From the NCBI GenBank assembly GCA_027349615.1, contig DAIEML010000070.1, forward strand, positions 1-9,849: DNA of 9,849 bases. The letters run 5' to 3'. Both the position numbers and the translations under genes were made by a program. Shown in pieces: positions 6,608 to 9,849 of the stretch; the stretch's first letter is position 1; each line of letters begins with the position of its first letter. Source of the DNA: Ignavibacteriales bacterium. GTDB taxonomy: Bacteria; Bacteroidota; Ignavibacteria; Ignavibacteriales; Ignavibacteriaceae. Below the pieces are notes generated by a model. It ran no database searches. It had not been told where the DNA came from and saw only the letters and a program-made list of their open reading frames with translations.

Positions 6608-7971
6608 TGAAATTGCTTGAAGAACATAAAGTAGAAAATTTATATGAAGGAGTCCGAGGCCTTGCAGTTAAAATATTAAATAGAGTTGAGCGAACAGACG
6701 CTTATCTTGAAAAACTTCTTGATAATGAAATGCGTAACAGTGAATTAAGCGGGCAGGATAAAGCACTTCTTTACGAAATTGTACACGGAGTTATAAGATG
6801 GATGGGAAGGCTTGATTGGGTTTTAAATGGATTTTATAAAGGACAATTTTCTAAAGCTATTCCAAATCTAAAAAATGGATTAAGAGTAGCTTTATATCAA
6901 ATTATGTTTCTTGATAGAATTCCTGATCATGCCATTGTGAACGAAGCAGTTGAGTTCGTTAAAAAATTACAAGGCCAGAAACCGGCTGATTTAACGAACG
7001 CCATTTTGCGAAATATAATTAGAAGCAAAAATGCAATTCGTTATCCCGATCCCGAAGAAGATCTTATTGGTTATTTATGCGCTTATTATTCACACCCTTC
7101 ATGGATGGTAAAAAGATATTTAGAAAGATTCGGTCGTGAGGCTACAGAAAAACTTTTAACCGCAAATAATGAAAAACCATACTTGACTTTAAAAATCAAT
7201 GCACTAAAAACTAGTCCGGAAGATTTTAAACATCTCTTACATTCTGTTAATTTAAAATTTATCCAAGGAAAATATTTGCACGAATTTTTTCAGCTTCAAA
7301 ACCTTACTAACATAACCGCATGGGATTATTATAATCAAGGTTATTTCAATGTTCAAGATGAAAGTGCTGGTCTTGCTTGTAGACTTTTAGATGCTCAACC
7401 TGGAATGCGAGTTCTTGATTTATGCGCTGCTCCGGGAGGAAAATCAACATACATAGCCGGGCTTATCCACGACGAAGGTGAAATTATTGCTTTGGACCGT
7501 TATGAAAGCCGATTAAATATTATGCGCAAAAATATGGAGCGGCTTGGTATTAAAAGCGTTAAAACTATTGAAGTAAATGCTCTTGATTATGAAGACACAA
7601 AATTTGACCGCATATTAGCCGATGTACCTTGTCTTGGTTCGGGAACACTTTCTAAAAAACCGGATATAAAATGGAAGAAAGATGTTTTTGATCTAAGAAA
7701 AATAAACGAACTTCAATATGAGCTTCTCGTAAAAGCATCGAATCTGGTTAAGGATGGCGGTGTAATCGTTTATAGTACCTGTTCAATCGAACCGGAAGAA
7801 AATTTTGAATTAGTTAAAAAGTTTCTAAGTGATCATCCCGAATTTAAGTTAATAGACGCTTCGGAATTTTTTAACAAAGAAATTGTTGACGCAAATGGAT
7901 GCATTCAAACTTTGCCTCATGTTCATCATATGGATGGAGCTTTTGCGGCAAAGCTTGTTAAAGAAAGATGA
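6607..7971 (+). CDS. rsmB: 16S rRNA (cytosine-967-C5)-methyltransferase RsmB
   Basis: RsmB methylates C967 of 16S rRNA using S-adenosylmethionine. The 454-residue chain has an N-terminal NusB-like RNA-binding domain (about 15-150, with KALLYEIVHGVIRW and PDHAIVNEAVEFVK) and a C-terminal Rossmann methyltransferase. Key motifs are VLDLCAAPGGKST (269-281, SAM binding), DVPCLGSGTLSKKPDIKW (339-356) with Cys342, and YSTCSIEPEEN (389-399) with Cys392, the expected catalytic nucleophile; Cys342 helps release the product. E. coli RsmB has 429 residues, so this one is slightly longer. The start shares a base with the preceding stop, implying coupling. In many bacteria rsmB lies beside fmt and def; here it does not. 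Confidence 0.93.
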   Translation: MKLLEEHKVENLYEGVRGLAVKILNRVERTDAYLEKLLDNEMRNSELSGQDKALLYEIVHGVIRWMGRLDWVLNGFYKGQFSKAIPNLKNGLRVALYQIMFLDRIPDHAIVNEAVEFVKKLQGQKPADLTNAILRNIIRSKNAIRYPDPEEDLIGYLCAYYSHPSWMVKRYLERFGREATEKLLTANNEKPYLTLKINALKTSPEDFKHLLHSVNLKFIQGKYLHEFFQLQNLTNITAWDYYNQGYFNVQDESAGLACRLLDAQPGMRVLDLCAAPGGKSTYIAGLIHDEGEIIALDRYESRLNIMRKNMERLGIKSVKTIEVNALDYEDTKFDRILADVPCLGSGTLSKKPDIKWKKDVFDLRKINELQYELLVKASNLVKDGGVIVYSTCSIEPEENFELVKKFLSDHPEFKLIDASEFFNKEIVDANGCIQTLPHVHHMDGAFAAKLVKER

Positions 7972-8012
7972 TAACTAAAATATTATTTTTAAAATAAAAA
8001 TTCATATAATCT

Positions 8013-9849
<1,837 letters not shown>

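Noticed and set aside
7985..8001. Inverted repeat ATTTTT...AAAAAT between rsmB and the rodZ-like gene
   Set aside because: The stem has only A-T pairs and no T-run of its own, so it is not a credible terminator; such repeats are expected in AT-rich spacers.
8005..8010. TATAAT three bases before the rodZ-like ATG
   Set aside because: A promoter using it would start transcription inside the gene after the ATG, and no -35 is evident; likely chance.

Overview
This window is one strand of a low-GC bacterial chromosome. Every gene reads left to right, the genes are tightly packed, and no RNA gene, mobile element or CRISPR array is visible. The gene types point to the Bacteroidota/Chlorobi/Ignavibacteria side of the tree: an 'alternate' GlmU-like sugar nucleotidyltransferase of the kind found in that group, a zinc-free type B ribosomal protein L31, weak Shine-Dalgarno signals before many genes, and AT-rich coding. 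An Ignavibacteria-like genome is my best guess, but it is inferred from gene style only.

Layout. (1) About 1-3732: a cell-envelope run in which neighbours overlap or nearly touch. It encodes a LolA-like lipoprotein carrier with a damaged or chimeric 5' end, a PF03706-type flippase-like membrane protein, a small outer-membrane beta-barrel, undecaprenyl-diphosphatase (UppP) and a cyclophilin-type peptidyl-prolyl isomerase made as a lipoprotein. (2) 3782-4795: DNA polymerase III delta subunit (holA). (3) 4845-5225: a self-contained ribosomal protein L31 (type B) unit with its own sigma70-like promoter and an intrinsic terminator. (4) 5348-7971: the GlmU-like nucleotidyltransferase/hexapeptide protein, sharing one base with the 16S rRNA m5C methyltransferase RsmB. 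(5) 8013 to the right edge: a RodZ-like helix-turn-helix membrane protein, then NAD-dependent DNA ligase (ligA), which is cut off by the window end.

How the genes fit together. The first block concerns envelope assembly: lipoprotein transport, lipid-carrier recycling, outer-membrane protein, periplasmic folding. The GlmU-like protein (cell-wall or surface sugar precursors) and RodZ (cell shape) are also envelope-related. HolA, L31, RsmB and LigA are core replication, translation and repair genes. The neighbourhood is mostly ordinary housekeeping.

The one real anomaly is at the extreme left. The first ~90 bases translate, in the same frame as lolA, into the start of a GGDEF (diguanylate cyclase) domain. 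Bases 1-58 have about 55% GC against about 28% in the next 120 bases. The switch to LolA falls in a short stretch that fits both families. I read this as a chimeric junction, either an assembly artefact or a real deletion, and not as a new functional fusion. I found no convincing evidence of an undescribed system.
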